Of a stretch of 64,000 bases of DNA, positions 50,114 to 60,322 are shown in pieces (positions within the stretch are counted from its first letter, which is position 1; the number at the start of each line of letters is the position of its first letter). This DNA comes from Nematostella vectensis. Lineage: Eukaryota; Cnidaria; Anthozoa; Actiniaria; Edwardsiidae. Both the position numbers and the translations under genes were made by a program. The stretch is from positions 16,240,085-16,304,084 of the forward strand of contig NC_064043.1 in NCBI RefSeq assembly GCF_932526225.1, given 5' to 3'. The notes beneath the pieces are model-generated. The model worked only from the letters and a program-made list of their open reading frames with translations, made no database searches and had not been told where the DNA came from.

Positions 50114-51351
50114 TTCACAAGACACGAGAAGATCAGATGAAAAAAAGATTATATAACTATAAAATTAAAACAGAACGAATGATAACAATAGTAACATCTT
50201 CGTGGCGTGTGCTACCTTATAGGAAACAGAGAAGTCCCAAGTATCTGAGAAACCATCTGCGATGTTAGTTGAAGATGAAGAACAAGGACAGAAACGAAGT
50301 TAAAGAAAAACTTAAAAACATTTGAAAATCTCTTTGAATCTCAATTAGATATATTTAAAGAGTCAGACCGTGCGCACATAGGATCCAGTCACATCCCTGA
50401 AACTGGTTTTTCAACTCAATTGCTTCTTCGTGGCGTGTGTTACCTAATAGCAAACAGAGAAGTCCCAAGTATCTGAGACTGATTTCTCGACTCTCACTTG
50501 CCTCTTCGTGGCGTGTCCTACTTTATAGCAAACAGAGAAGTCCAAAATATCAAGCGGTACTAGACCGCTTGTTGACGTTTCTGGTCGGGACTGGATACTC
50601 CCCCGGTAAAGGCTAAGCAGGACAATCAGATTGTGATGCCGAAATTTTTTGACCCGAGGGACCACATGCCTGCAAACTCTTTTATGGCATCCAAGGCAGA
50701 GCACCAGATAATACTAGATGGGTGGCCAGTCTTCAGCAATACCCAGTCAAGCAAGCCAAAAAAAGAAAATATGGCATGTAGTCGTGGGTGGGGGTCTCCT
50801 TAGTTTACATGGCTGTTGTCACGCATTACAACGCCCCAGCGAAAGAACGATCTATCCATCACGTTTATCTCTTTACGATCCTTTGTTTATATTACCAGTT
50901 TGTTGGGAGAACGTGGCATCTCCTCAACTAGTGAACACACTGCACCTTGAGGACTAGTGGTTAATCAAAGTCAAGCTCTTCAATTTCCATACAGTCGCCA
51001 ACAATTCTTGTGACTGTCCCCCAGCAGGCAAGGTCACCCAAGGTGGTGTACTGTATATTGGGGAACAAAGGGAATGGGTGGCCCCTGAACCCTGTCGGTT
51101 GTTCATAGAGTATTTCTTGTGCTGGGAAATTCTTACCGTTGGTAAGTAGCTTTTCCCCTATCATTAACACATAATCTAAACATCCTATCTCAAAGATCCC
51201 AGGTACTTTCGGAAAGCTAAAATCTTCAGGCTAAAATAATAAACATAGGCTGAGCAAATACTCCAGTCCAAACCCAGTGAGAAAAAAAAGAGAACAAATC
51301 AATCGTTTGATTGTATTGTTCACTGCAGTACCAGACCAGACATAATTTTCA

Positions 51352-51378
51352 GATGAAGATGAAGATGAAGATGAAGAA
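51352..51378 (+). repeat. GATGAA microsatellite (longest example)
   Basis: A short run of GATGAA/AGATGA repeats that changes in copy number between units and is interrupted by GAATGAA in left-family units. On the minus strand it reads as poly-serine, which explains the serine runs of the minus open frames. Confidence 0.8.
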
Positions 51379-52071
51379 ATGATTTTTATCATTGTAACTT
51401 GATAGATTATTTTTTTTCTATTATAATTATCGATAAGAGAATTGCTTAAAGAAGAAATAAAAGCTCGGCAAATATAAGTTTTGTATAAATAGGGCACCCT
51501 TTTAAGGCTAATGTACAGGCTTGGCATCTTGACGCGCGATGCCACAAATATAATTGAGTTAACTAGTATGCAAGTAAATTTTGCCCTTGTGTGATTAGCG
51601 ATTTTCAGATGAAGAAACATTATAACTATAACATTAAAAAAGAAAGAACGATAACAACAGTAGCATCCTCCCAAGCAGTTAAGGCAGAGCAATTCACCAT
51701 TCGCAGTTTTTTCATTTTTTTTATATCTTCTCTCAATCGTTTGATTGCTTTTTTCAGAGCAGAAACAGACGGGACATAATTTACAAAGGATCACCCATTT
51801 ATGCTCTTATCTGATTCACAAGACACGAGAAGATCAGATGAAAAAAAGATTTTTCTCATTAAAACTTAATAGATTATTTAATTTTTTCTATTATAATGAT
51901 TGATGAAAGAATTGCTTTAAAAGGAAATAAAAGCTCGGCATATATAAGCCTTGTATAAATAGGGCACCCTTTTAAGGCCAATGTACAGGCTTGGCACCTT
52001 GAAGCGCGATTCCACAAATATAATTGAGTTAACTAGTATGCAAGTAAACTTTTGCCCTTGTGTGATTAGCG

Positions 52072-52084
52072 ATTTTCAGATGAA
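52072..52084 (+). other. Splice-acceptor-like TTTTCAG directly before ATG (representative)
   Basis: GATTTTCAG/ATGAAGAAAC puts a possible 3' splice site next to a start codon. A possible donor, CAA/GTAAAC, lies only 36 bases upstream, which is very short for an intron. The site might instead be a trans-splice acceptor or simply coding sequence. Confidence 0.25.
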
Positions 52085-53136
52085 GAAACATTATAACTAT
52101 AACATTAAAAAAGAAAGAATGATAACAACGGTAACATCCTTCCAAGCAGTTAAGGCAGAGCAATTCACCATTCGCAGTTTTTTATTTTTTTATATCTTTT
52201 TTCAATGGTTTGATTGCTTTGTTATAGAGCAGAAACAGACGAGACATAATTTACAAAGGATCACCCATTTATTGTCTCTTATCTGATTCACAAGACACGA
52301 GAAGATCAGATGAAAAAAAGATTATATAACTATAAAATTAAAACAGAACGAATGATAACAATAGTAACATCTTCTTCGTGGCGTGTGCTACCTTATAGGA
52401 AACAGAGAAGTCCCAAGTATCTGAGAAACCATCTGCGATGTTAGTTGAAGATGAAGAACAAGGACAGAAACGAAGTTAAAGAAAAACTTAAAAACATTTG
52501 AAAATCTCTTTGAATCTCAATTAGATATATTTAAAGAGTCAGACCGTGCGCACATAGGATCCAGTCACATCCCTGAAACTGGTTTTTCAACTCAATTGCT
52601 TCTTCGTGGCGTGTGTTACCTATTAGCAAACAGAGAAGTCCCAAGTATCTGAGACTGATTTCTCGACTCTCACTTGCCTCTTCGTGGCGTGTCCTACTTT
52701 AGAGCAAACAGAGAAGTCCAAAATATCAAGCGGTACTAGACCGCTTGTTGACGTTTCTGGTCGGGACTGGATACTCCCCCGGTTAAGGCTAAGCAGGACA
52801 ATCAGATTGTGATGCCGAAATTTTTTGACCCGAGGGACCACATGCCTGCAAACTCTTTTATGGCATCCAAGGCAGAGCACCAGATAATACTAGATGGGTG
52901 GCCAGTCTTCAGCAATACCCAGTCAAGCAAGCCAAAAAAAGAAAATATGGCATGTAGTCGTGGGTGGGGGTCTCCTTAGTTTACATGGCTGTTGTCACGC
53001 ATTACAACGCCCCAGCGAAAGAACGATCAATCTATCACGTTTATCTCTTTACGAACCTTTGTTTATATTGCCAGTTTGTTGGGAGAACGTGGCATCTCCT
53101 CAACTAGTGAACACACTGCACCTCGAGGACTAGTGG

Positions 53137-53562
53137 TTAATCAAAGTCAAGCTCTTCAATTTCCATACAGTCGCCAACAATTCTTGTGACTGTCCCCCAG
53201 CAGGCAAGGTCACCCAAGGTGGTGTACTGTATATTGGGGAACAAGGGGAATGGGTGGCCCCTGAACCCTGTCGGTTGTTCATAGAGTATTTCTTGGGCTG
53301 GGAAATTCTTACCCTTGGTAAGTAGCTTTTCCCCTATCATTAACACATAATCTAAATATCCTATCTCAAAGATCCCAAGTACCTTTGGAAAGCTAAAATC
53401 TTCAGGCTTAAATAATAAACATAGGCTGAGCAAATACTCCAGTCCAAACCCAGTGAGAAAAAAAAGAGAACAAATCAATCGTTTGATTGTATTGTTCACT
53501 GCAGTACCAGACCAGACATAATTTTCAGATGAAGATGAAGATGAAGAAATGATTTTTATCAT
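53137..53562 (-). CDS. Minus-strand open frame of 141 codons, unassigned
   Basis: Begins with ATG in the GATGAA tract, read here as a poly-serine run after MIKII. A hydrophobic stretch follows (LICSLFFLTGFGLEYLLSLC), then a more soluble half ending CMEIEELDFD. Over the C-terminal half I count about five silent and five replacement differences between unit families, against about one silent in eleven for the opposite strand. That mildly favours this strand if either is coding. The frame is joined only in units with a shortened A-run (GGCTTAAATAATAAAC). Elsewhere it is split. A chance frame over antisense DNA is still quite possible. Confidence 0.22.
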   Translation of the reverse strand: MIKIISSSSSSSENYVWSGTAVNNTIKRLICSLFFLTGFGLEYLLSLCLLFKPEDFSFPKVLGIFEIGYLDYVLMIGEKLLTKGKNFPAQEILYEQPTGFRGHPFPLFPNIQYTTLGDLACWGTVTRIVGDCMEIEELDFD

Positions 53563-54621
53563 TGTAACTTAATAGATTATTTATTTTTTTCTATTATAAT
53601 TATCGATGAGAGATATGCTTTAAGAAGAAATAAAAGCTCGGCAAATATAATTTTTGTATAAAAAGGGCACCCTTTTAAGGACAATGTACAGGCTTGGCAT
53701 CTTGACGCGCGATGCCACAAATATAATTGAGTTAACTAGTATGCAAGTAAATTTTGCCCTTGTGTGATTAGCGATTTTCAGATGAAGAAACATTATAGCT
53801 ATAAGATTAAAAAAGAAAGAATGATAACAACAGTAGCATCCTTCCAAGCAGTTAAGGCAGAGCAATTCACCATTCGCAGTTTTTCATTTTTTTTATATTT
53901 TCTCTCCATCAATTGATTGCTTTGTTCAGAGCAGAAACAGACGAGACACAATTTACAAAGGATCACTCATTTATTCTCTTATCTGTATCACAAGACACGA
54001 GAAGATCAGATGAAAAAACGATTTTTCTCATTATAACTTAATAGATTATTTAATTTTTTCTATTATGATTATTGATAAAAGAATTGCTTTAAAAGGAAAT
54101 AAAAGCTCGGCATATATAAGCCTTGTATAAATAGGGCACCCTTTTATGGCCAATGTACAGGCTTGGCATCTTGAAGCGCGATGTCACAAATATAATTGAG
54201 TTAACTAGTATGCAAGTAAATTTTGCCCTTGTGTGATTAGCGATTTTCAGATGAAGAAACATTATAACTATAACATTAAAAAAGAAAGAACGATAACAAC
54301 AGTAGCATCCTCCCAAGCAGTTAAGGCAGAGCAATTCACCATTCGCAGTTTTTCATTTTTTTTATATCTTCTCTCAATCGTTTGATTGCTTTTTTCAGAG
54401 CAGAAACAGACGGGACATAATTTACAAAGGATCACCCATTTATGCTCTTATCTGATTCACAAGACACGAGAAGATCAGATGAAAAAAAGATTTTTCTCAT
54501 TAAAACTTAATAGATTATTTAATTTTTTCTATTATAATGATTGATGAAAGAATTGCTTTAAAAGGAAATAAAAGCTCGGCATATATAAGCCTTGTATAAA
54601 TAGGGCACCCTTTTAAGGCCA

Positions 54622-54927
54622 ATGTACAGGCTTGGCACCTTGAAGCGCGATTCCACAAATATAATTGAGTTAACTAGTATGCAAGTAAACTTTTGCCCTT
54701 GTGTGATTAGCGATTTTCAGATGAAGAAACATTATAACTATAACATTAAAAAAGAAAGAATGATAACAACGGTAACATCCTTCCAAGCAGTTAAGGCAGA
54801 GCAATTCACCATTCGCAGTTTTTTATTTTTTTATATCTTTTTTCAATGGTTTGATTGCTTTGTTATAGAGCAGAAACAGACGAGACATAATTTACAAAGG
54901 ATCACCCATTTATTGTCTCTTATCTGA
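54622..54927 (+). CDS. Module open frame, non-inverted form (representative of the right-hand family)
   Basis: The frame has 101 codons from ATG, 27 bases after TATAAATAGG at 54595. The segment after TTTTCAG/ATG is in the common orientation and encodes a charged, non-hydrophobic stretch (KKHYNYNIKKERMITT). It would not act as a signal peptide. An identical frame lies at 51981-52286. Shorter versions exist at 12653, 30714, 46074 and 58972. Confidence 0.18.
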   Translation: MYRLGTLKRDSTNIIELTSMQVNFCPCVISDFQMKKHYNYNIKKERMITTVTSFQAVKAEQFTIRSFLFFYIFFQWFDCFVIEQKQTRHNLQRITHLLSLI

Positions 54928-55777
54928 TTCACAAGACACGAGAAGATCAGATGAAAAAAAGATTATATAACTATAAAATTAAAACAGAACGAATGATAAC
55001 AATAGTAACATCTTCTTCGTGGCGTGTGCTACCTTATAGGAAACAGAGAAGTCCCAAGTATCTGAGAAACCATCTGCGATGTTAGTTGAAGATGAAGAAC
55101 AAGGACAGAAACGAAGTTAAAGAAAAACTTAAAAACATTTGAAAATCTCTTTGAATCTCAATTAGATATATTTAAAGAGTCAGACCGTGCGCACATAGGA
55201 TCCAGTCACATCCCTGAAACTGGTTTTTCAACTCAATTGCTTCTTCGTGGCGTGTGTTACCTATTAGCAAACAGAGAAGTCCCAAGTATCTGAGACTGAT
55301 TTCTCGACTCTCACTTGCCTCTTCGTGGCGTGTCCTACTTTAGAGCAAACAGAGAAGTCCAAAATATCAAGCGGTACTAGACCGCTTGTTGACGTTTCTG
55401 GTCGGGACTGGATACTCCCCCGGTTAAGGCTAAGCAGGACAATCAGATTGTGATGCCGAAATTTTTTGACCCGAGGGACCACATGCCTGCAAACTCTTTT
55501 ATGGCATCCAAGGCAGAGCACCAGATAATACTAGATGGGTGGCCAGTCTTCAGCAATACCCAGTCAAGCAAGCCAAAAAAAGAAAATATGGCATGTAGTC
55601 GTGGGTGGGGGTCTCCTTAGTTTACATGGCTGTTGTCACGCATTACAACGCCCCAGCGAAAGAACGATCAATCTATCACGTTTATCTCTTTACGATCCTT
55701 TGTTTATATTGCCAGTTTGTTGGGAGAACGTGGCATCTCCTCAACTAGTGAACACACTGCACCTCGAGGACTAGTGG

Positions 55778-56203
55778 TTAATCAAAGTCAAGCTCTTCAA
55801 TTTCCATACAGTCGCCAACAATTCTTGTGACTGTCCCCCAGCAGGCAAGGTCACCCAAGGTGGTGTACTGTATATTGGGGAACAAGGGGAATGGGTGGCC
55901 CCTGAACCCTGTCGGTTGTTCATAGAGTATTTCTTGGGCTGGGAAATTCTTACCCTTGGTAAGTAGCTTTTCCCCTATCATTAACACATAATCTAAATAT
56001 CCTATCTCAAAGATCCCAAGTACCTTTGGAAAGCTAAAATCTTCAGGCTTAAATAATAAACATAGGCTGAGCAAATACTCCAGTCCAAACCCAGTGAGAA
56101 AAAAAAGAGAACAAATCAATCGTTTGATTGTATTGTTCACTGCAGTACCAGACCAGACATAATTTTCAGATGAAGATGAAGATGAAGAAATGATTTTTAT
56201 CAT
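55778..56203 (-). CDS. Minus-strand open frame of 141 codons, copy in unit 26
   Basis: Duplicate of the frame at 53137-53562 through the 2641 bp tandem duplication; the two proteins are the same. It gives no independent evidence for coding. Confidence 0.2.
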   Translation of the reverse strand: MIKIISSSSSSSENYVWSGTAVNNTIKRLICSLFFLTGFGLEYLLSLCLLFKPEDFSFPKVLGIFEIGYLDYVLMIGEKLLTKGKNFPAQEILYEQPTGFRGHPFPLFPNIQYTTLGDLACWGTVTRIVGDCMEIEELDFD

Positions 56204-56793
56204 TGTAACTTAATAGATTATTTATTTTTTTCTATTATAATTATCGATGAGAGATATGCTTTAAGAAGAAATAAAAGCTCGGCAAATATAATTTTTGTAT
56301 AAAAAGGGCACCCTTTTAAGGACAATGTACAGGCTTGGCATCTTGACGCGCGATGCCACAAATATAATTGAGTTAACTAGTATGCAAGTAAATTTTGCCC
56401 TTGTGTGATTAGCGATTTTCAGATGAAGAAACATTATAGCTATAAGATTAAAAAAGAAAGAATGATAACAACAGTAGCATCCTTCCAAGCAGTTAAGGCA
56501 GAGCAATTCACCATTCGCAGTTTTTCATTTTTTTTATATTTTCTCTCCATCAATTGATTGCTTTGTTCAGAGCAGAAACAGACGAGACACAATTTACAAA
56601 GGATCACTCATTTATTCTCTTATCTGTATCACAAGACACGAGAAGATCAGATGAAAAAACGATTTTTCTCATTATAACTTAATAGATTATTTAATTTTTT
56701 CTATTATGATTATTGATAAAAGAATTGCTTTAAAAGGAAATAAAAGCTCGGCATATATAAGCCTTGTATAAATAGGGCACCCTTTTATGGCCA

Positions 56794-57102
56794 ATGTACA
56801 GGCTTGGCATCTTGAAGCGCGATGTCACAAATATAATTGAGTTAACTAGTATGCAAGTAAACTTTTGCCCTTGTGTGATTAGCGATTTTCAGATGAAGAA
56901 ACGTTATCATTCTTTCTTTTTTAATGTTATAGTTATAATAACGGTAACATCCTTCCAAGCAGTTAAGGCAGGGCAATTCACCATTCGCAGTTTTTTTTAT
57001 TTTTTTTATATCTTTTTTCAATCGTTTGATTGCTTTGTTATAGAGCAGAAACAGACGAGACATAATTTACAAAGGATCACCCATTTATTGTCTCTTATCT
57101 GA
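56794..57102 (+). CDS. Module open frame with signal-peptide-like segment, copy in unit 26
   Basis: The frame has 102 codons and the same inverted 37 bp. Its flanks differ: RDVTN for RDATN, FQAVKAGQ for LQAVKAEQ, and a longer T-run. The inverted state is therefore found in a sequence background distinct from units 19 and 23, and the hydrophobic segment is unchanged. Confidence 0.25.
   Translation: MYRLGILKRDVTNIIELTSMQVNFCPCVISDFQMKKRYHSFFFNVIVIITVTSFQAVKAGQFTIRSFFYFFYIFFQSFDCFVIEQKQTRHNLQRITHLLSLI
56903..56939 (+). other. 37 bp microinversion in unit 26
   Basis: Same breakpoints, in a module whose downstream sequence differs from units 19 and 23. The inversion therefore moved between backgrounds by exchange or is older than they are. 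Confidence 0.93.
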
Positions 57103-57482
57103 TTCACAAGACACGAGAAGATCAGATGAAACAAAAAGATTATATAACTATAAAATTAAAACAGAAGAATGATAACAATAGTAACACCTTCTTCGTGGCG
57201 TGTGCTACCTTATAGGAAACAGAGAAGTCCCAAGTATCTGAGAAACCATCTGCGATGTTAGTTGAAGATGAAGAACAAGGACAGAAACGAAGTTAAAGAA
57301 AAACGTAAAAACATTTGAAAATCTTTTTGAATCTCAATTAGATATATTTAAAGAGTCAGACCGTGCGCACATAGGATCCAGTCACATCCCTGAAACTGGT
57401 TTTTCAACTCAATTGCTTCTTCGTGGCGTGTGTTACCTAATAGCAAACAGAGAAGTCCCAAGTATCTGAGACTGATTTCTCG

Positions 57483-59660
57483 ACTCTCACTTGCCTCTTC
57501 GTGGCGTGTCCTACTTTATAGCAAACAGAGAAGTCCAAAATATCAAGCGGTACTAGACCGCTTGTTGACGTTTCTGGTCGGGACTGGATACTCCCCCGGT
57601 TAAGGCTAAGCAGGACAATCAGATTGTGATGCCGAAATTTTTTGACCCGAGGGACCACATGCCTGCAAACTCTTTTATGGCATCCAAGGCAGAGCACCAG
57701 ATAATACTAGATGGGTGGCCAGTCTTCAGCAATACCCAGTCAAGCAAGCCAAAAAAAGAAAATATGGCATGTAGTCGTGGGTGGGGGTCTCCTTAGTTTA
57801 CATGGCTGTTGTCACGCATTACAACGCCCCAGCGAAAGAACGATCTATCCATCACGTTTATCTCTTTACGATCCTTTGTTTATATTGCCAGTTTGTTGGG
57901 AGAACGTGGCACCTCCTCAACTAGTGAACACACTGCATCTCAAGGACTAGTGGTTAATCAAAGTCAAGCACTTCAATTTCCCATACAGTCGCCAACAATT
58001 CTTGTGACTGTACCCCAGCAGGCAAGGTCACCCCAGGTGGTGTACTGTATATTGGGGAACAAAGGGAATGGGTGGCCCCTTAACCCTGTCGGTTGTTCAT
58101 AGAGTATTTCTTGTGCTGGGAAATTCTTACCGTTGGTAAGTAGCTTTTCCCCTATCATTAACACATAATCTAAACATCCTATCTCAAAGATCCCAGGTAC
58201 TTTCGGAAAGCTAAAATCTTCAGGCTAAAATAATAAACATAGGCTGAGCAAATACTCCAGTCCAAACCCAGTGAGAAAAAAAAAGAGAACAAATCAATCG
58301 TTTGATTGTATTGTTCACTGCAGTACCAGACCAGACATAATTTTCAGATGAAGATGAAGATGAAGAAATGATTTTTATCATTGTAACTTAATAGATTATT
58401 TAATTTTTTCTATTATAATTATTGATGAAAGAATTGCTTTAAAAGGAAATAAAAGCTCGGCATATATAAGCCTTGTATAAATAGGGCACCCTTTTAAGGC
58501 TAATGTACAGGCTTGGCATCTTGACGCGCGATGCCACAAATATAATTGAGTTAACTAGTATGCAAGTAAATTTTGCCCTTGTGTGATTAGCGATTTTCAG
58601 ATGAAGAAACATTAAAACTATAACATTAAAAAAGAAAGAACGATAACAACAGTAGCATCCTTCCAAGCAGTTAAGGCAGAGCAATTCACTATTTGCAGTT
58701 TTTCATTTTTTTTATATCTTCTTTCAATCGTTTGATTGCTTTCTTCAGAGCAGAAACAGACGAGACACAATTTACAAAGGATCACTCATTTATTCTCTTA
58801 TCTGTATCACAAGACACGAGAAGATCAGATGAAAAAACGATTTTTCTCCTTATAACTTAATAGATTATTTAATTTTTTCTATTATGATTATTGATGAAAG
58901 AATTGCTTTAAAAGGAAATAAAAGCTCGGCATATATAAGCCTTGTATAAATAGGGCACCCTTTTATGGCCAATGTACAGGCTTGGCACCTTGAAGCGCGA
59001 TTCCACAAATATAATTGAGTTAACTAGTATGCAAGTAAACTTTTGCCCTTGTGTGATTAGCGATTTTCAGATGAAGAAACATTATAACTATAACATTAAA
59101 AAAGAAAGAATGATAACAACGGTAACATCCTTCCAAGCAGTTAAGGCAGGGCAATTCACCATTCGCAGTTTTTTTTTATTTTTTTTATATCTTTTTTCAA
59201 TCGTTTGATTGCTTTGTTATAGAGCAGAAACAGACGAGACATAATTTACAAAGGATCACCCATTTATTGTCTCTTATCTGATTCACAAGACACGAGAAGA
59301 TCAGATGAAAAAAAGATTATATAACTATAAAATTAAAACAGAACGAATGATAACAATAGTAACATCTTCTTCGTGGCGTGTGCTACCTTATAGGAAACAG
59401 AGAAGTCCCAAGTATCTGAGAAACCATATGCGATGTTAGTTGAAGATGAAGAACAAGGACAGAAACGAAGTTAAAGAAAAACTTAAAAACATTTGAAAAT
59501 CTCTTTGAATCTCAATTAGATATATTTAAAGAGTCAGACCGTGCGCACATAGGATCCAGTCACATCCCTGAAACTGGTTTTTCAACTCAATTGCTTTTTC
59601 GTGGCGTGTGTTACCTAATAGCAAACAGAGAAGTCCCAAGTATCTGAGACTGATTTCTCG
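57483..59660 (+). repeat. Array unit 27, 2178 bp, two modules
   Basis: TATAAATAGG at 58476 and 58945. It has GGCCCCTTAACC near 58074 and TTGTGCTGGG near 58110, the latter shared with unit 24. Confidence 0.92.
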
Positions 59661-60130
59661 ACTCTCACTTGCCTATTCGTGGCGTGTCCTACTTTAGAGC
59701 AAACAGAGAAGTCCAAAATATCAAGCGGTACTAGACCGCTTGTTGACGTTTCTGGTCGGGACTGGATACCCCCCCCCGGTTAAGGCTAAGCAGGACAATC
59801 ACATTGTGATGCCGAAATTTTTTGACCCAAGGGACCACATGCCTGCAAACTCTTTTATGGCATCCAAGGCAGAGCACCAGATAATACTAGATGGGTGGCC
59901 AGTCTTCAGCAATACCCAGTCAAGCAAGCCAAAAAAAGAAAATATGGCATGTAGTCGTGGGTGGGGGTCTCCTTAGTTTACATGGCTGTTGTCACGCATT
60001 ACAACGCCCCAGCGAAAGAACGATCTATCCATCACGTTTATCTCTTTACGATCCTTTGTTTATATTGCCAGTTTGTTGGGAGAACGTGGCATCTCATCAA
60101 CTAGTGAACACACTGCATCTCGAGGACTAG

Positions 60131-60322
60131 TTGTTAATCAAAGTCAAGCACTTCAATTTCCATACAGTCGCCAACAATTCTTGTGACTGTCCCCCAGCAG
60201 GCAAGGTCACCCAAGGTGGTGTACTGTATATTGGGGAACAAGGGGAATGGGTGTCCCCTGAACCCTGTCGGTTGTTCATAGAGTATTTCTTGGGCTGGGA
60301 AATTCTTACCCTTGGTAAGTAG
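60131..60322 (+). CDS. Open frame running into a splice-donor-like site, unassigned (representative)
   Basis: The frame covers 63 codons and ends at TAG just after CTTGGTAAGTAG. It is rich in Cys, Gly and aromatic residues (NNSCDCPPAGKVTQGG, then FIEYFLGWEILTLG). A GT donor at 60315 would end an exon exactly where the frame closes. Against coding: left-family units have an extra C (AATTTCCCATAC) that shifts the frame, and nearly all substitutions between families alter residues in this frame. The same DNA read on the minus strand has a higher share of silent changes. No family is recognised. Confidence 0.2.
   Translation: MLIKVKHFNFHTVANNSCDCPPAGKVTQGGVLYIGEQGEWVSPEPCRLFIEYFLGWEILTLGK
60311..60322 (+). 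other. Splice-donor-like site at the end of the core frame (representative)
   Basis: CTTG/GTAAGTAG matches the eukaryotic 5' splice consensus, and the open frame ends within it. It is kept in every unit, including those with a CCGTTGG variant just before it. Its reverse complement also offers GGTAAGAAC on the minus strand, so it does not fix the transcribed strand. Confidence 0.35.

Larger units (their letters stand above)
48318..50489 (+). repeat. Array unit 23, 2172 bp, two modules, 37 bp inversion
   Basis: Boxes at 49311 and 49781; inversion at 49917-49953. Copy of unit 19 at offset 8926, with CTTAAGAGATT for CTTAAGAAATT near 49692. Confidence 0.92.
47176..50856 (+). repeat. Higher-order duplicated block C, right copy (units 22-23)
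   Basis: Partner of 38250-41930. Both copies keep the deletion, the inversion and the GGATCC family marker, so these variants spread leftward or rightward together as part of a two-unit block. Confidence 0.88.
50490..52665 (+). repeat. Array unit 24, 2176 bp, two modules of the second type
   Basis: TATAAATAGG at 51484 and 51954. The GATGAA tract is longer here than in its neighbours (about 51356). A 187-codon minus-strand open frame (51231-51794) spans the module but looks accidental. Confidence 0.92.
52666..55306 (+). repeat. Array unit 25, 2641 bp, three modules
   Basis: TATAAAAAGG at 53657; TATAAATAGG at 54126 and 54595. The box spacing of 469 bp gives the period of the second module type. 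Two extra modules are present. Confidence 0.92.
51580..56850 (+). repeat. Recent 2641 bp tandem duplication (two periods)
   Basis: 51580-54220 and 54221-56850 match at a period of 2641 bp. The only difference I noticed is ACGAACC at 53052 against ACGATCC at 55693. The breakpoints fall within the promoter modules, not at unit borders. One unit (52666-55306) therefore has three modules. Confidence 0.88.
55307..57482 (+). repeat. Array unit 26, 2176 bp, two modules, 37 bp inversion
   Basis: Boxes at 56298 and 56767; inversion at 56903-56939. Equals unit 25 until about 56850, then switches to the inverted module. Confidence 0.92.

Noticed and set aside
51231-51794. Minus-strand open frame of 187 codons, the longest in the window
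   Set aside because: It crosses promoter module and tail antisense and exists at full length in one unit only, with poly-serine from a microsatellite; it is best seen as accidental.
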